Source: Chloroflexota bacterium
GTDB taxonomy: Bacteria > Chloroflexota > Limnocylindria > Limnocylindrales > CSP1-4
DNA length: 39,625 nucleotides
Assembly (NCBI GenBank): GCA_021786265.1
Contig: JAJYNP010000094.1
Span: 1 to 39,625, forward strand
Direction: 5' to 3'
The notes under the pieces are model-generated. The model was not told the DNA's origin, searched no databases, and saw only the letters and a program-made list of their open reading frames with translations. Positions 10,147 to 18,646 of this stretch are shown in pieces. The position numbers and the translations under genes are program-made. Positions within the stretch are counted from its first letter, which is position 1, and every line of letters starts with the position of its first letter.

Positions 10147-11055
10147 CTAACCCTTGGTCGCGCCGAGCGTCAGCCCGCGAACGAACTGACGCTGGAACAG
10201 GAAGTACACGATAAGCGGCGGCATCGCCACGATCACCGACGCTGCGGCCAGCAAGTTGAAGTTCGTGAAGAACAGTCCCTGGAGATCGTTGAGCCCCGAA
10301 GTGATCGGACGCTTGTCGCCCGTCGACATGAGCACGAGCCCCCAGAAGAAGTCGTTGTACATCCAGGTGAACTGCAGCGTCGCCAGTGCGCCCAGGGCCG
10401 GTCGGCTGAGAGGCAGGATTACCTGCCAGAACGTCCGCAGGACCGACGCGCCATCGACCAACGCCGCCTCCGTGAGCTCTTTGGGAATCGTCTTCATGTA
10501 GTTGCTGAGCAGGAACGTCGCAAAACCCAACTGGAACGCTACCTGGATGGCGATGATGCCGAAGTACTGGTCATACCACACTCCATTGTCGCTCAAGGGC
10601 GCGGGGAGGGGCAACTTCAGATACATCCAGAAGAGGGGTGTGATGATCACTTGAGGTGGTAGCAGATTGCCAGCCGTGAACAGTGTCAACAGGGCAATAT
10701 TGAACCGGAAACTGAAACGAGACAGGGCATAGCCGATCGAAGAGCCCAGTGCCAGAACCAGAACCAACGCCGGAATCACGATGACCATCGAGTTGAACAA
10801 TCGCATCGGGATCTCAGCCTGGTTCCAGGCGTCGACATAGTTGTTTAGCGTAAGGCTGCGGGCGATGCTGACATAACCGAGCCGAGCGGTCTCCCCGTAT
10901 GGCCGCAACGATTCGTACACAGCCCACAGGATTGGGAAGAGCCACACAAGGGAAGTGAGGACCAGGAACGTGTATAGGGCCGCCCGGCCAAGTCGTTGAC
11001 GTCGCCTGCGACCGACTTGGCGGATGCTCGTTCGTTCTCTGGCCACTCCTGTCAC
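10147..11055 (-). CDS. CUT1 sugar ABC transporter permease (MalG/UgpE type)
   Basis: Inner-membrane permease of 302 residues with six predicted membrane segments. The first is about 26-46 (ALYTFLVLTSLVWLFPILWAV). The cytoplasmic EAA loop near residue 200 reads EAALVDGASVLRTFWQVILP and contacts the ATPase. The product ends with the family's typical basic tail QFVRGLTLGATKG. Its ATG overlaps the stop of the first permease gene by ATGA. It works with the permease at 11052 and the lipoprotein at 12030. No ATPase gene is in the operon; the MalK-like ATPase at 15810 is the nearest candidate. Base composition is clearly lower in GC than the flanking genome. Confidence 0.93.
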   Translation of the reverse strand: MTGVARERTSIRQVGRRRRQRLGRAALYTFLVLTSLVWLFPILWAVYESLRPYGETARLGYVSIARSLTLNNYVDAWNQAEIPMRLFNSMVIVIPALVLVLALGSSIGYALSRFSFRFNIALLTLFTAGNLLPPQVIITPLFWMYLKLPLPAPLSDNGVWYDQYFGIIAIQVAFQLGFATFLLSNYMKTIPKELTEAALVDGASVLRTFWQVILPLSRPALGALATLQFTWMYNDFFWGLVLMSTGDKRPITSGLNDLQGLFFTNFNLLAAASVIVAMPPLIVYFLFQRQFVRGLTLGATKG

Positions 11056-11984
11056 GATGGCTCCTCGTACGTTCGTGTGAGGAAGAGCAAGATCGGACCC
11101 AAAGAGATGAGGAGCAGAACAACAGCGATGGCCGATCCGAAGCCGATCCGCGACGAGGCGCCGAGGATGTTCTCTGTGATGAGAACGGAAAGCAACTCGA
11201 GCCCGTTCTGGCCGCGGTTGATTACGTAGACGATATCAAACGCGCGCAGGGACTCGATGATCGTGATCACGACGACGACGATATTGACCGGGCGCATGAC
11301 CGGCAGGACGACCCTGAAGAACGCCTGCAATTCGGACGCGCCGTCAATTACGGCTGCCTCTCTCAGCGATGGGTCCACGCCTTTCAGTCCCGCTAGGTAC
11401 AGGATCATGACATACCCGATCTGCCGCCAACTCGCGGCCACCAGAACGGCCCACAAGTTGAGACTCGGGTTACCCAGCCAACTGATCTCATTGGTCTGGA
11501 CGGTTCTGCCAAGGACGTTGTTGATCACGCCTTGTTCCGGAGCGTACTGCAGCTGCCAGATGAATCCGATGATGGCCAGGGACAGGACGAAGGGCAAGAA
11601 CAGCGCGCTTTGGTAGAAGCGTGTCCCTCGAATATCCTTGTCCAGCAGGACAGCCATGAAGATGCCGATGGGCGTGGCAACAAACGCGAACACTATCAAC
11701 CAGATCAGGTTGTGTTCGAGCGCTGGCCAGAATGGCGGGTACACGGTGACCAAGTTCACATAGTTGTTAAGGCCCACGAACTTGATCTTGTCGAGTCCGC
11801 CGATACCGTTCCAGGTTGTGAACGAGAGGAGGAGGGAGCAGACCGTCGGGACCCACACAAGGCCGATGTGGAGTGTGGCTGGAACGCCAATCAGGAATCC
11901 CAGTACGATCTTGTCCTGCCTAGAGAGAAGGGAGAAACGCCGCCGACGTCCTGCAGTGTCGGCGGCGTTTCTCTTTGCTGCCAC
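11052..11984 (-). CDS. CUT1 sugar ABC transporter permease (MalF/UgpA type)
   Basis: Inner-membrane permease of 310 residues. A basic N-terminus is followed by six predicted membrane segments, the first about 28-50. The EAA loop reads REAAVIDGASELQAFFRVVLP near residue 210. It pairs with the permease gene that overlaps its 3' end. The GTG at 11984 is preceded by AGAGG at an 8-base spacing. A perfect 16-bp inverted repeat (11932-11973) begins 11 bases after this start, so either the repeat is inside the coding region or translation really starts further in. The basic stretch RRRRFSLLSRQDK encoded across the repeat looks like a normal N-terminus, which supports the longer form. Confidence 0.92.
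   Translation of the reverse strand: MAAKRNAADTAGRRRRFSLLSRQDKIVLGFLIGVPATLHIGLVWVPTVCSLLLSFTTWNGIGGLDKIKFVGLNNYVNLVTVYPPFWPALEHNLIWLIVFAFVATPIGIFMAVLLDKDIRGTRFYQSALFLPFVLSLAIIGFIWQLQYAPEQGVINNVLGRTVQTNEISWLGNPSLNLWAVLVAASWRQIGYVMILYLAGLKGVDPSLREAAVIDGASELQAFFRVVLPVMRPVNIVVVVITIIESLRAFDIVYVINRGQNGLELLSVLITENILGASSRIGFGSAIAVVLLLISLGPILLFLTRTYEEPS
11932..11973 (-). terminator. Perfect 16-bp hairpin at the permease start (attenuator-like)
   Basis: GAGAAACGCCGCCGAC (11932-11947) is exactly complementary to GTCGGCGGCGTTTCTC (11958-11973), with a 10-base loop. In minus-strand RNA the GC core is followed by the T/C-rich run TTTCTCCCTTCTCTCT, like a weak intrinsic terminator. It lies just after the lipoprotein gene and within the first codons of the permease gene. 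A partial terminator there would lower permease output relative to the binding protein, as is usual in ABC import operons. Confidence 0.7.
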
Positions 11985-12029
11985 CCGTTAGACCTCTTGC
12001 AGCATGTCAGCACAAGTTGACTGCAATCG

Positions 12030-13439
12030 TCAAGAGATACCGAGAGAATCCCAGAAATTCTGGATGCTTGTCAAGAAGCCGCTCATGTCTTGCCCAGGAT
12101 GAAGTAGCCACGTCTGCAGAAAACTCTGCATCTGCGTTGCGAAGGCCGGATCAGTGTCGCGGTCAAAGAACTGGGCGATCGCGCCGGATGCCCCGATGAT
12201 CTCGGCCATTCTCGTCTGGAATGGCACGTAAGCGCTCGTGTCTGCACCCTTGGCAGCAGCTACGAAGTTGGGGTTCGCCGCCAGGAAATAGCTCTGGGCC
12301 TCGCCACTCGCAAGGTATTCAAGCCAAGCCTTCGCAGCGGCGGCGTCGTCTTTGAGCGTCGGCGACTTGGCGCTCATGAGCATACCATTGATGGGTGCAT
12401 CGATGGCGCTCTCGGAGTCGAATGCCGTCCCCAGGGTGGGAAAAGGAAAGAAGTCGAGGTCGGCATGGTCTGTCGGGTTCGTCGCCTGGGAACCACCGAA
12501 GGTTCCGAAGAACATCATCCCAGCGGTCTTGTTGATCAGGAGGTTCGCACCGTCCTGCCAGGTCCGTCCGAGCGCTCCCGCAAGGTCTCCGCAGTAGGGC
12601 AGAAGGTCGTTCCAGGCGGCGAAGACGGCCGCAACTCGGGGGTCGGTCCACTTCGCCTTGCCGGCCAACAGGTCGATGTGGAACTGATAACCATTGGTCC
12701 GCATGTTGATGATGTCAAACCAGCCCATGGCGGGCCAGCCGTCCTTGTCGGCGAATGCCAGCGGGACGAGGCCGTCTGTCTTCATCTTGTCGCCGAGCGC
12801 CTTGAACTCGGTGATTGTCTTGGGAATCGTGTAATTCTTCTGGGCGAAGACGCTCTTACGGTAGATGACAACCCATGGGTAGTTGTAAAAGGGAATCAGG
12901 TACTGGTTGCCGTCGGTGCCCGTGGATGCGGCCTTGAATGCAGCTGTGTAGTTCGCCCCGATCGAGGCCCAGACATCGTTGGTGTCGGTGAGCAGTCCCT
13001 GTGCCGCATAGAAACGCATCCGGTAGCCGGCGTACCAGGTGAACACATCCTGCGGTGACGCCTGCAGGTAAGACGTGATCTGTGTCGCGAATGTCGCGGT
13101 GTCGACGTTGTTGAACTTGACGGCAATCCCGGTCTTGGCGGCGAAGCGGTCGGCCACCTTCTGGAGGGCCGGGGTGTCTCCCGTCTGCGTCTGCGCGAAC
13201 GTGACCGACCCCACTTCCATGGTCGGTGCGATAGTCGCCGCCGTCGATCCCGCCGCGCTGGCGGCTGGAGCCACAGTCGGAGTTGACGTGGCACCCGCTC
13301 CGCACGCGGTGAGGAACGCGGACACGCCCGCGAGCCCGGCGACGCCTGCCACCCCCTTCAGGACGGTCCGCCGGGTAACCTGGGCCTCGCTGAGATCCGG
13401 GAGCGCCGGCCCGCGCGGGGTGTCGCCTGAGCTGGCCAT
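12030..13439 (-). CDS. Sugar ABC transporter substrate-binding lipoprotein
   Basis: Extracellular solute-binding protein family 1 (MalE/UgpB-like), 469 residues. The signal has twin arginines (R23, R24 in VTRRTVLKG), a hydrophobic stretch and the lipobox LTAC with C46. A threonine/alanine/proline-rich linker of about 35 residues follows, so it is likely a Tat-exported, membrane-anchored lipoprotein. The mature part starts near VGSVTFAQTQTGD. The ATG at 13439 is preceded by AGGAGGT seven bases upstream. It is the first gene of the minus-strand operon to 8036 and has a strong promoter at 13493-13521. The sugar bound is inferred only from the catabolic genes beside it. Confidence 0.93.
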   Translation of the reverse strand: MASSGDTPRGPALPDLSEAQVTRRTVLKGVAGVAGLAGVSAFLTACGAGATSTPTVAPAASAAGSTAATIAPTMEVGSVTFAQTQTGDTPALQKVADRFAAKTGIAVKFNNVDTATFATQITSYLQASPQDVFTWYAGYRMRFYAAQGLLTDTNDVWASIGANYTAAFKAASTGTDGNQYLIPFYNYPWVVIYRKSVFAQKNYTIPKTITEFKALGDKMKTDGLVPLAFADKDGWPAMGWFDIINMRTNGYQFHIDLLAGKAKWTDPRVAAVFAAWNDLLPYCGDLAGALGRTWQDGANLLINKTAGMMFFGTFGGSQATNPTDHADLDFFPFPTLGTAFDSESAIDAPINGMLMSAKSPTLKDDAAAAKAWLEYLASGEAQSYFLAANPNFVAAAKGADTSAYVPFQTRMAEIIGASGAIAQFFDRDTDPAFATQMQSFLQTWLLHPGQDMSGFLTSIQNFWDSLGIS

Positions 13440-13489
13440 AGGTTCCACCTCCTCTTCCTGGGTCCCCAACAGAAAACAACAGATCCGAA

Positions 13490-13547
13490 CGGATTGTCGG
13501 CCGGAAAACGTCGTCTGTCAAGAGTTCCAACACGATCAGTCGGATTG
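13490..13547. promoter_or_regulatory. Direct CGGATTG repeats in the divergent promoter region
   Basis: CGGATTG occurs at 13490-13496 and 13541-13547, 51 bases apart (about five helical turns). The first overlaps the -10 of the sugar operon promoter and the second lies upstream of its -35. They are candidate operator half-sites for the DeoR-type regulator encoded at 13686. This is inference from position. Confidence 0.35.
13493..13521 (-). promoter_or_regulatory. Sigma-70 promoter of the sugar import/catabolic operon
   Basis: On the minus strand, TTGACA (plus 13516-13521) and GACAAT (plus 13493-13498) are separated by exactly 17 bases, about 54 bases before the lipoprotein start at 13439. This is the best promoter match in the window. 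Confidence 0.75.
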
Positions 13548-13561
13548 GTCTATCGGTTGCG

Positions 13562-13590
13562 TTGACTTATGTGGGACCGCGGTGCATGCT
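13562..13590 (+). promoter_or_regulatory. Candidate promoter of the deoR-galT unit
   Basis: TTGACT (13562-13567), a 17-base spacer, then CATGCT (13585-13590). It faces away from the sugar operon promoter and lies about 95 bases before the regulator start at 13686. Confidence 0.5.
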
Positions 13591-13685
13591 TGAAGAGGAA
13601 GCCGAGTGGTGAGGTAGGGCGAGAACGTGACGAGGAGGCGGGCAGGGACGTGGCCCGCGGCCTGCGTCCCGGGAGGGCCGGGGAC

Positions 13686-14570
13686 GTGCTAGCGAGACAG
13701 CGGCAGGCGCTCATTCTCGAGCGGATCCGCGAGGACGGCGCGGTGCGCGTGGCGGACCTCGTGCGGGAACTCGGCGTGTCCGATATGACGGTCCGGCGGG
13801 ACATGGAGTTCCTCCATGCGCGGGGCCTGATCGAGAAGGTCCACGGGGGTGCCACCGCCGTTCCCGGAAGCGCGCTGTTCGAGCCCGGGTTCGCTGCCAA
13901 GTCCGCCCTGCAGCAGGCGGAGAAGGAGGCGATCGCCGAGGCCGCCGCCGCCCTGGTGCAGCCGGGCGTCGCGGTCGGTATCTCTGCCGGCACCACCACC
14001 TACGCGATCGCGCGGCGGCTGGTCGACGTCCCGGGCCTGACGATCGTCACCAACTCGATCCGGGTCGCCGACGTCCTGGGCGACCCGCGGCAGGCCGGCC
14101 AGACCGTGGTCCTCACCGGCGGCGTGCGGACCCCGTCGGACGCGCTGGTCGGACCCTTCGCGGTCTCGGTCCTGCAGAAGGTCCACCTGGACCTCGTCTT
14201 CATGGGTGTCCACGGCATGGATGTGCGCGCGGGGTTCACCTCGCCGAACCTGCTGGAGGCGGAGACGAACCGGGCCATGGTCGAGGCCGCGCGGCTGCTG
14301 GTGGTGGTGGCAGACCACACCAAGTGGGGCGTGGTGGGACTGAGCTCGTTCGCGAGGCTGGACCAGGCGGACATCCTGATCACCGACTCGGGCCTCGAAC
14401 CGGCACCCCGGGAGGAGCTCGCCTCGCACGTCCGGCAGCTGATCACGGCCGAGCCACGGGCTTCGCTCGGGCAGCGCAGTCTCTCGGTGGTCGACGCGAT
14501 CGATGACCGCCGCGCGAACGGCAGTGGCTCCGCGCCGCCCATCGCCGGCACCCGAGGGGTTGAGGTGTGA
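13686..14570 (+). CDS. DeoR-family transcriptional regulator
   Basis: Sugar-responsive repressor type, 294 residues. The N-terminal DeoR helix-turn-helix (about 5-57) includes [24 protein letters not shown] and the family signature ending KVHGG. The C-terminal DeoRC sensor domain (about 75-235) has [13 protein letters not shown] and VVLTGG, resembling phosphosugar-binding folds. The GTG at 13686 is chosen because GGGAGGG lies 8 bases upstream and [10 protein letters not shown] matches the usual start; a longer frame begins at 13569 but its extra residues look non-coding. It is transcribed divergently from the sugar operon and overlaps galT by GTGA. It probably controls both, with a sugar phosphate or pathway acid as inducer. 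A tail of about 40 residues after the sensor domain looks disordered. Confidence 0.9.
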   Translation: MLARQRQALILERIREDGAVRVADLVRELGVSDMTVRRDMEFLHARGLIEKVHGGATAVPGSALFEPGFAAKSALQQAEKEAIAEAAAALVQPGVAVGISAGTTTYAIARRLVDVPGLTIVTNSIRVADVLGDPRQAGQTVVLTGGVRTPSDALVGPFAVSVLQKVHLDLVFMGVHGMDVRAGFTSPNLLEAETNRAMVEAARLLVVVADHTKWGVVGLSSFARLDQADILITDSGLEPAPREELASHVRQLITAEPRASLGQRSLSVVDAIDDRRANGSGSAPPIAGTRGVEV

Positions 14571-15676
14571 CCGACACGATCACCAGGGCCGAGACGACCC
14601 GCCGTCGCGGCCCGCGCTCGCCGGCGATCTTCGCGCAGCCGCACCGGCGCTACAACCCGCTCCTCGACGAGTGGGTGCTCGTGTCGCCGGAGCGCACCCG
14701 ACGGCCCTGGCAGGGCCGCGAAGAGACGCCCCCGCCGGAGCACCTGCCCGCCTACGACCCCAGCTGCTACCTGTGCCCCGGCAACGCGCGGGCCAGCGGC
14801 AAGCGGAACCCCGCGTACGACGAGACGTTCGTGTTCACCAACGACTTCGCCGCGCTGCGCCCCGACGTCTCATCCGAACGCGTGGAACGGGGCCTGCTGG
14901 TGGCGGAGGGAGAGCCGGGCACGTGCCGCGTCATCTGCTTCTCCGCCCGGCACGACCTGACCATGGCGCGGATGAGCCAGGCCGAGGTGCGCAGGATCGT
15001 CGACGTATGGGCGGGTCAGACTGCCGAGCTGGGCGCGGAGTACCGCTGGGTGCAGGTGTTCGAGAACCGCGGCGAGACCATGGGCGCGTCGAACCCGCAC
15101 CCGCACGGGCAGATCTGGGCCGGGACGGCGCTCCCGGTCGAAGGCGCGCGGGAGGACACGGCGCAGCGTGGCTGGCATGACGCGAACGGGACGCGGTTGC
15201 TGCTCGAGTACGCGTCGCAGGAGCACGGCGGGCCGCGCGTGGTGGGCGAGGACGACGACTGGCTGGTGCTCGTGCCGTTCTGGGCGGTGTGGCCCTTCGA
15301 GACGCTGGTGATCCCGAAGCGACCGGTGGGGCGCCTCCCGGACCTCGACGATGGGCAGCGGGAAGCGCTGGCGCGGGCGCTGATCGACCTCCTCGGCCGG
15401 TACGACACTCTGTTCGGGGTCCCGTTCCCGTACTCGATGGGATGGCACCAGGCGCCGTTCGACCCCGCACCCCACGACCACTGGCAGCTGCATGCACATT
15501 TCTATCCGCCGCTGCTCCGGTCGGCAACCGTGCGCAAGTTCATGGTCGGCTACGAGATGCTTGCGGAGACGCAGCGTGACCTGAGCGCCGAGGACGCGGC
15601 GGCCCGACTGCGCGCGATTGCGACCGTGGCATCGCCGGCCCCATCGCGGCGCAGCCAGACGGCCGTCACGCGCTGA
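14567..15676 (+). CDS. galT: Galactose-1-phosphate uridylyltransferase
   Basis: Leloir pathway enzyme that swaps UMP between UDP-glucose and galactose-1-phosphate. The 369-residue product has the nucleophile motif NPHPHGQIW (H178, H180) and the cysteine pair C67/C70 (CYLCPGN) for zinc. The HIT-superfamily C-terminal half contains MGWHQAPFD and [10 protein letters not shown]. The GTG start overlaps the regulator stop as GTGA, implying coupled translation. No galK or galE is in the window. Together with the neighbouring deoxysugar genes this suggests a broader locus for galactose-derived sugars such as L-fucose-containing glycans; that link is inference. Confidence 0.95.
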   Translation: MTDTITRAETTRRRGPRSPAIFAQPHRRYNPLLDEWVLVSPERTRRPWQGREETPPPEHLPAYDPSCYLCPGNARASGKRNPAYDETFVFTNDFAALRPDVSSERVERGLLVAEGEPGTCRVICFSARHDLTMARMSQAEVRRIVDVWAGQTAELGAEYRWVQVFENRGETMGASNPHPHGQIWAGTALPVEGAREDTAQRGWHDANGTRLLLEYASQEHGGPRVVGEDDDWLVLVPFWAVWPFETLVIPKRPVGRLPDLDDGQREALARALIDLLGRYDTLFGVPFPYSMGWHQAPFDPAPHDHWQLHAHFYPPLLRSATVRKFMVGYEMLAETQRDLSAEDAAARLRAIATVASPAPSRRSQTAVTR

Positions 15677-15809
15677 CGGGATCCCGCCGCCGCGGCCCCA
15701 GCGCCGCCCGCGCTCAGCCGGCGGAGGTGTGCGCCAGCCGCGATCCTTCGCCGCTCCCGCGCCGCGCGACCCGGCGGAGGGCTGCGCGGTCGCGAACCTG
15801 GCCCTGTCC

Positions 15810-16922
15810 CTACGCCGCGGCGAGCTGGCGACTCGCCAGCGAGAGGCCGCTCGCGTCGTCGAAGAGGTGCACCCGGTCCATCGAGACCCGCAGGTCGAGC
15901 ACGTCGCCGGGGCGCACGCGCGCCGACGAGCTGACCAGCGCGATGATCTCCTGGGAGCCGGCCGTCAGGTGGATCTGCTCCTCGTCACCCAGGTACTCCA
16001 CCACGTCGGCGGTGGCGCGCAGCGTCGCGTCGCCGGGCTTGGCCTCCCCCAGCTCGAGGTGCTCCGGGCGGACGCCCACGGTGATCCTGTCACCCGCGAT
16101 GGCGGCTACCGAATCCTTCAGCCGATCGGGCACCGGGAACGTGAAGTCCGCGTTGGTGAGCTGGACGTGCCCCTCGCGGCGGGTGGCCGTCATCTCGATG
16201 AAGTTCATGGCCGGCGAGCCGATGAACCCGGCGACGAACTTGTTGACCGGGTGGTCGTACAGCTCCTGGGGCGGCCCCACCTGCTGCAACAGCCCGGCGC
16301 TCATGACGGCGATCCGGCTGCCCATGGTCATGGCCTCGATCTGGTCGTGCGTCACGTACACGAACGTGGTGGCCAGGCGCTGGTGGAGGCGCAGAATCTG
16401 GGCCCGCGTCTGGGCGCGCAGCTTGGCGTCCAGGTTCGAGAGCGGCTCGTCCATCAGGAACACCGCGGGCTCGCGCACGATGGCGCGCCCGAGGGCCACG
16501 CGCTGGCGCTGGCCGCCGGAGAGCTGCTTGGGCTTGCGGTCGAGCAGCGTGCCGAGGTCGAGGATCTTGGCTGCCTCCTGCACGCGGCGCTCGATCTCGG
16601 GCTTGGGCACCTTGCGTAGCTTCAGGCCGAAGGAGAGGTTGTCGCGCACGCTCATGTGGGGGTACAGCGCGTAGCTCTGGAACACCATGGCCACGTCGCG
16701 GTCCTTGGGCGCCAGGTCGTTCACCACGCGGTCACCGATCTTCAGCGTGCCCTCGGAGGCCTCCTCGAGCCCCGCGATCATGCGCAGGCTGGTGGTCTTG
16801 CCGCAGCCCGAGGGCCCCACCAGGACCAGGAACTCCTCGTCGCGGATGTCGAGGTTGAGGTCGCTGACGGCGACCACGTCACCGTAGCGCTTCCACACGT
16901 GGTCGAACGTCACCGTTGCCAT
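15810..16922 (-). CDS. Sugar ABC transporter ATPase (MalK/UgpC/MsmX type)
   Basis: Cytoplasmic ATPase of CUT1 importers, 370 residues. Walker A is GPSGCGKT (36-43), the Q-loop Q82, the signature LSGGQ (134-138), Walker B FLMDEP (155-160) and the switch histidine in VTHDQ near 192. A C-terminal TOBE/OB regulatory part (about 240-355) includes GVRPEHLEL. The ATG follows GAGG at an 8-base spacing. The operon at 8036-13439 has both permeases and the binding protein but no ATPase, so this one may serve it, and perhaps other importers, as MsmX does. It is convergent with galT and its composition matches the high-GC genome rather than the sugar cluster. Confidence 0.94.
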   Translation of the reverse strand: MATVTFDHVWKRYGDVVAVSDLNLDIRDEEFLVLVGPSGCGKTTSLRMIAGLEEASEGTLKIGDRVVNDLAPKDRDVAMVFQSYALYPHMSVRDNLSFGLKLRKVPKPEIERRVQEAAKILDLGTLLDRKPKQLSGGQRQRVALGRAIVREPAVFLMDEPLSNLDAKLRAQTRAQILRLHQRLATTFVYVTHDQIEAMTMGSRIAVMSAGLLQQVGPPQELYDHPVNKFVAGFIGSPAMNFIEMTATRREGHVQLTNADFTFPVPDRLKDSVAAIAGDRITVGVRPEHLELGEAKPGDATLRATADVVEYLGDEEQIHLTAGSQEIIALVSSSARVRPGDVLDLRVSMDRVHLFDDASGLSLASRQLAAA

Positions 16923-17090
16923 TGACGCAACCTCATCGTCACGCTGCTGTGCAGGACCCGGGGGTCATCCGCGGGATCGTACCACGTGGTTCCACTGGCC
17001 CAGCCGTCGCCTGCGCAGGCACCCTCGCCGGCGCGGGCCTGCGCCGACGACGTCCGCGGCCGGCTCCGCTCACGCAGGCTGCCGCGCCGA

Positions 17091-17096
17091 TACACT
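17091..17096 (+). promoter_or_regulatory. Candidate -10 box of the GlsB-like gene
   Basis: TACACT at 17091-17096, 19 bases before the ATG at 17116, with GGAGGG in between at 17105-17110. No clear -35. Confidence 0.35.
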
Positions 17097-17115
17097 GCCG
17101 GGCGGAGGGTCGCGC

Positions 17116-17385
17116 ATGCTCGATATGGACCTGGTCGGATGGATCGTCGTCGGCTTCATCGCCGGCGGGTTGTCGGGGCTGCTGGTGCCCGGGCGAGCCG
17201 CCCGTGGATGCCTCGCCAACATCCTCGTCGGCGTGCTGGGCGGGATCGTCGGCGGGTGGCTCGGACGGCAGCTCGCCTTCGGGGACCCGCGGGGCTTCCT
17301 CGCCGCGGTGGTGGTCGCGCTCGCGGGTGCCGTGATCGTCCGTCTCGTCATCGAGGCGCTGGCGCCCCACGACGGCCGGCGCTGA
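17116..17385 (+). CDS. GlsB/YeaQ/YmgE-family small membrane protein
   Basis: Small glycine-rich inner-membrane protein of 89 residues with three hydrophobic helices: about 6-25 (LVGWIVVGFIAGGLSGLLVP), 31-52 and 60-80. Length, the early GFIAGGLSG and the central GGIVGGWLG match the transglycosylase-associated/GlsB stress-response family, whose molecular role is poorly defined. The ATG at 17116 has GGAGGG 5 bases upstream; the ATG three codons later is possible. It stands alone between the divergent ATPase gene and the molybdenum block. Confidence 0.85.
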   Translation: MLDMDLVGWIVVGFIAGGLSGLLVPGRAARGCLANILVGVLGGIVGGWLGRQLAFGDPRGFLAAVVVALAGAVIVRLVIEALAPHDGRR

Positions 17386-17470
17386 GCCCCATGGCTGCGT
17401 GCGGGAAGGACGCGGCGACGCCGGCCGGGCATGTGCCTGCGGGGCGGGCACACGGGCCTGCGAGGCGGAC

Positions 17471-18646
17471 ATGAGACCGCTTCGCATCGTGCCGGGGTCA
17501 CCCGTGGCCGGGGAGGCCGTGGGAGCCGTGCTGACCCGCGACGTGATCGTGGGGGGCGAACGCTGGTCGAAGGGTCGGCGCCTGTCGGCGTCGGACGTTT
17601 CACGGATCGCGGATCCGGCGACCGGCGCCGACCTGGGGGCGCGCGGGCGCGAGCCGGGTGCCGCGCCGGGGTTCACGGCGCTCATCCTGGATCCCGACGA
17701 GGTGCACGAGGACGAGGCAGCCGCGCTCCTGGCGCGGGCGGTCGCCGGTGCCGGGGTGCAGCTGCGGGGTCCGGTCGAGAGCCGGGTGGACCTGGTGGCA
17801 TCCGCGGACGGAGTGCTGCACGTGCGTGCCGCGGACCTGGAGCGGCTGGACCGGATCGACCCGCTGCAGGTCTTCACGCTGTATGACGGCCAGGCCGTCC
17901 ACGCCGGCGACGTGGTCGCGAGCGTCAAGATCGGCCCGCATGCGGTCAGCCGGGCCGTGCTCCGACGTGGCCTCGGACTGGTGGAGCGTGGCGGGCCGCT
18001 GGTCCGGGTCGCGCCGTTCGTCTCGCGCCGCGTGGCAACCGTGGTCAAGGAGTCGGTCCGCCCGCTGGCACGCGAACGGTTCGAGCGCGGGATCGCCGCT
18101 CGAGTCGGATCGCTGGGCTCCGGGCTGGCCGGGATCGGGTACGTCGCGGACGATCCGGACGCGGTGGAGGCGGCACTACGGCCGCTGGTACGGGGCTCCC
18201 GGCGCGTGGACGTGATCCTGACGGCTGGAGCGGCCTCGACCGATCCGACCGACCCGTTCTTCGTGGCGATCGACCGACTCGGAGGGCGCGTCGTGCGACA
18301 CGGCGTTCCGGCGCACCCCGGCTCGATGGTCTGGCTCGCCCGCATCGGCGCGACCGACCTGCTCGGGCTCCCCACCTGCGGGGCGTACTCGAAGGCGACG
18401 GCCGCCGACCTGCTGCTGCCGCGCCTGCTGACGGGGGAACGGGCGAGCGCGCGGATGGCGGCGTCGCTGGGACACGGCGGGGTGCTGGTCCGGGCGATGC
18501 GGTTCCGCTTCCCGGTGTACGTGCGGGAGCTCGACGCGCCGGAGGCAGGGCCGGCGGGATCGCCGGGCCACCGCCCGGCATCAGGCAGGATCGATGGCGG
18601 TGCGCCAGACTCATGGCCTGGTCGCCACCGGGAGGCGCAGGCATGA
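17471..18646 (+). CDS. Molybdopterin-binding protein (MoeA/MogA-like domain)
   Basis: Protein of 391 residues of the type found with xdhC and mocA beside molybdenum hydroxylase genes. The N-terminal half binds or presents the cofactor precursor. The C-terminal half carries the MoCF biosynthesis fold (PF00994): DVILTAGAAST near 250, GVPAHPGSMVWLARIG and GLPTCGAYSK. The ATG at 17471 starts MRPLRIVPG, with GAGGCGGAC just upstream; a frame from 17399 adds residues with no family look. It ends ATGA, overlapping the xdhC-like gene, so the two are translationally coupled. The last 40 residues (after FPVYVREL) are proline/glycine-rich and probably disordered. The precise step (molybdate insertion or delivery) is not known for this family. 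Confidence 0.85.
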   Translation: MRPLRIVPGSPVAGEAVGAVLTRDVIVGGERWSKGRRLSASDVSRIADPATGADLGARGREPGAAPGFTALILDPDEVHEDEAAALLARAVAGAGVQLRGPVESRVDLVASADGVLHVRAADLERLDRIDPLQVFTLYDGQAVHAGDVVASVKIGPHAVSRAVLRRGLGLVERGGPLVRVAPFVSRRVATVVKESVRPLARERFERGIAARVGSLGSGLAGIGYVADDPDAVEAALRPLVRGSRRVDVILTAGAASTDPTDPFFVAIDRLGGRVVRHGVPAHPGSMVWLARIGATDLLGLPTCGAYSKATAADLLLPRLLTGERASARMAASLGHGGVLVRAMRFRFPVYVRELDAPEAGPAGSPGHRPASGRIDGGAPDSWPGRHREAQA

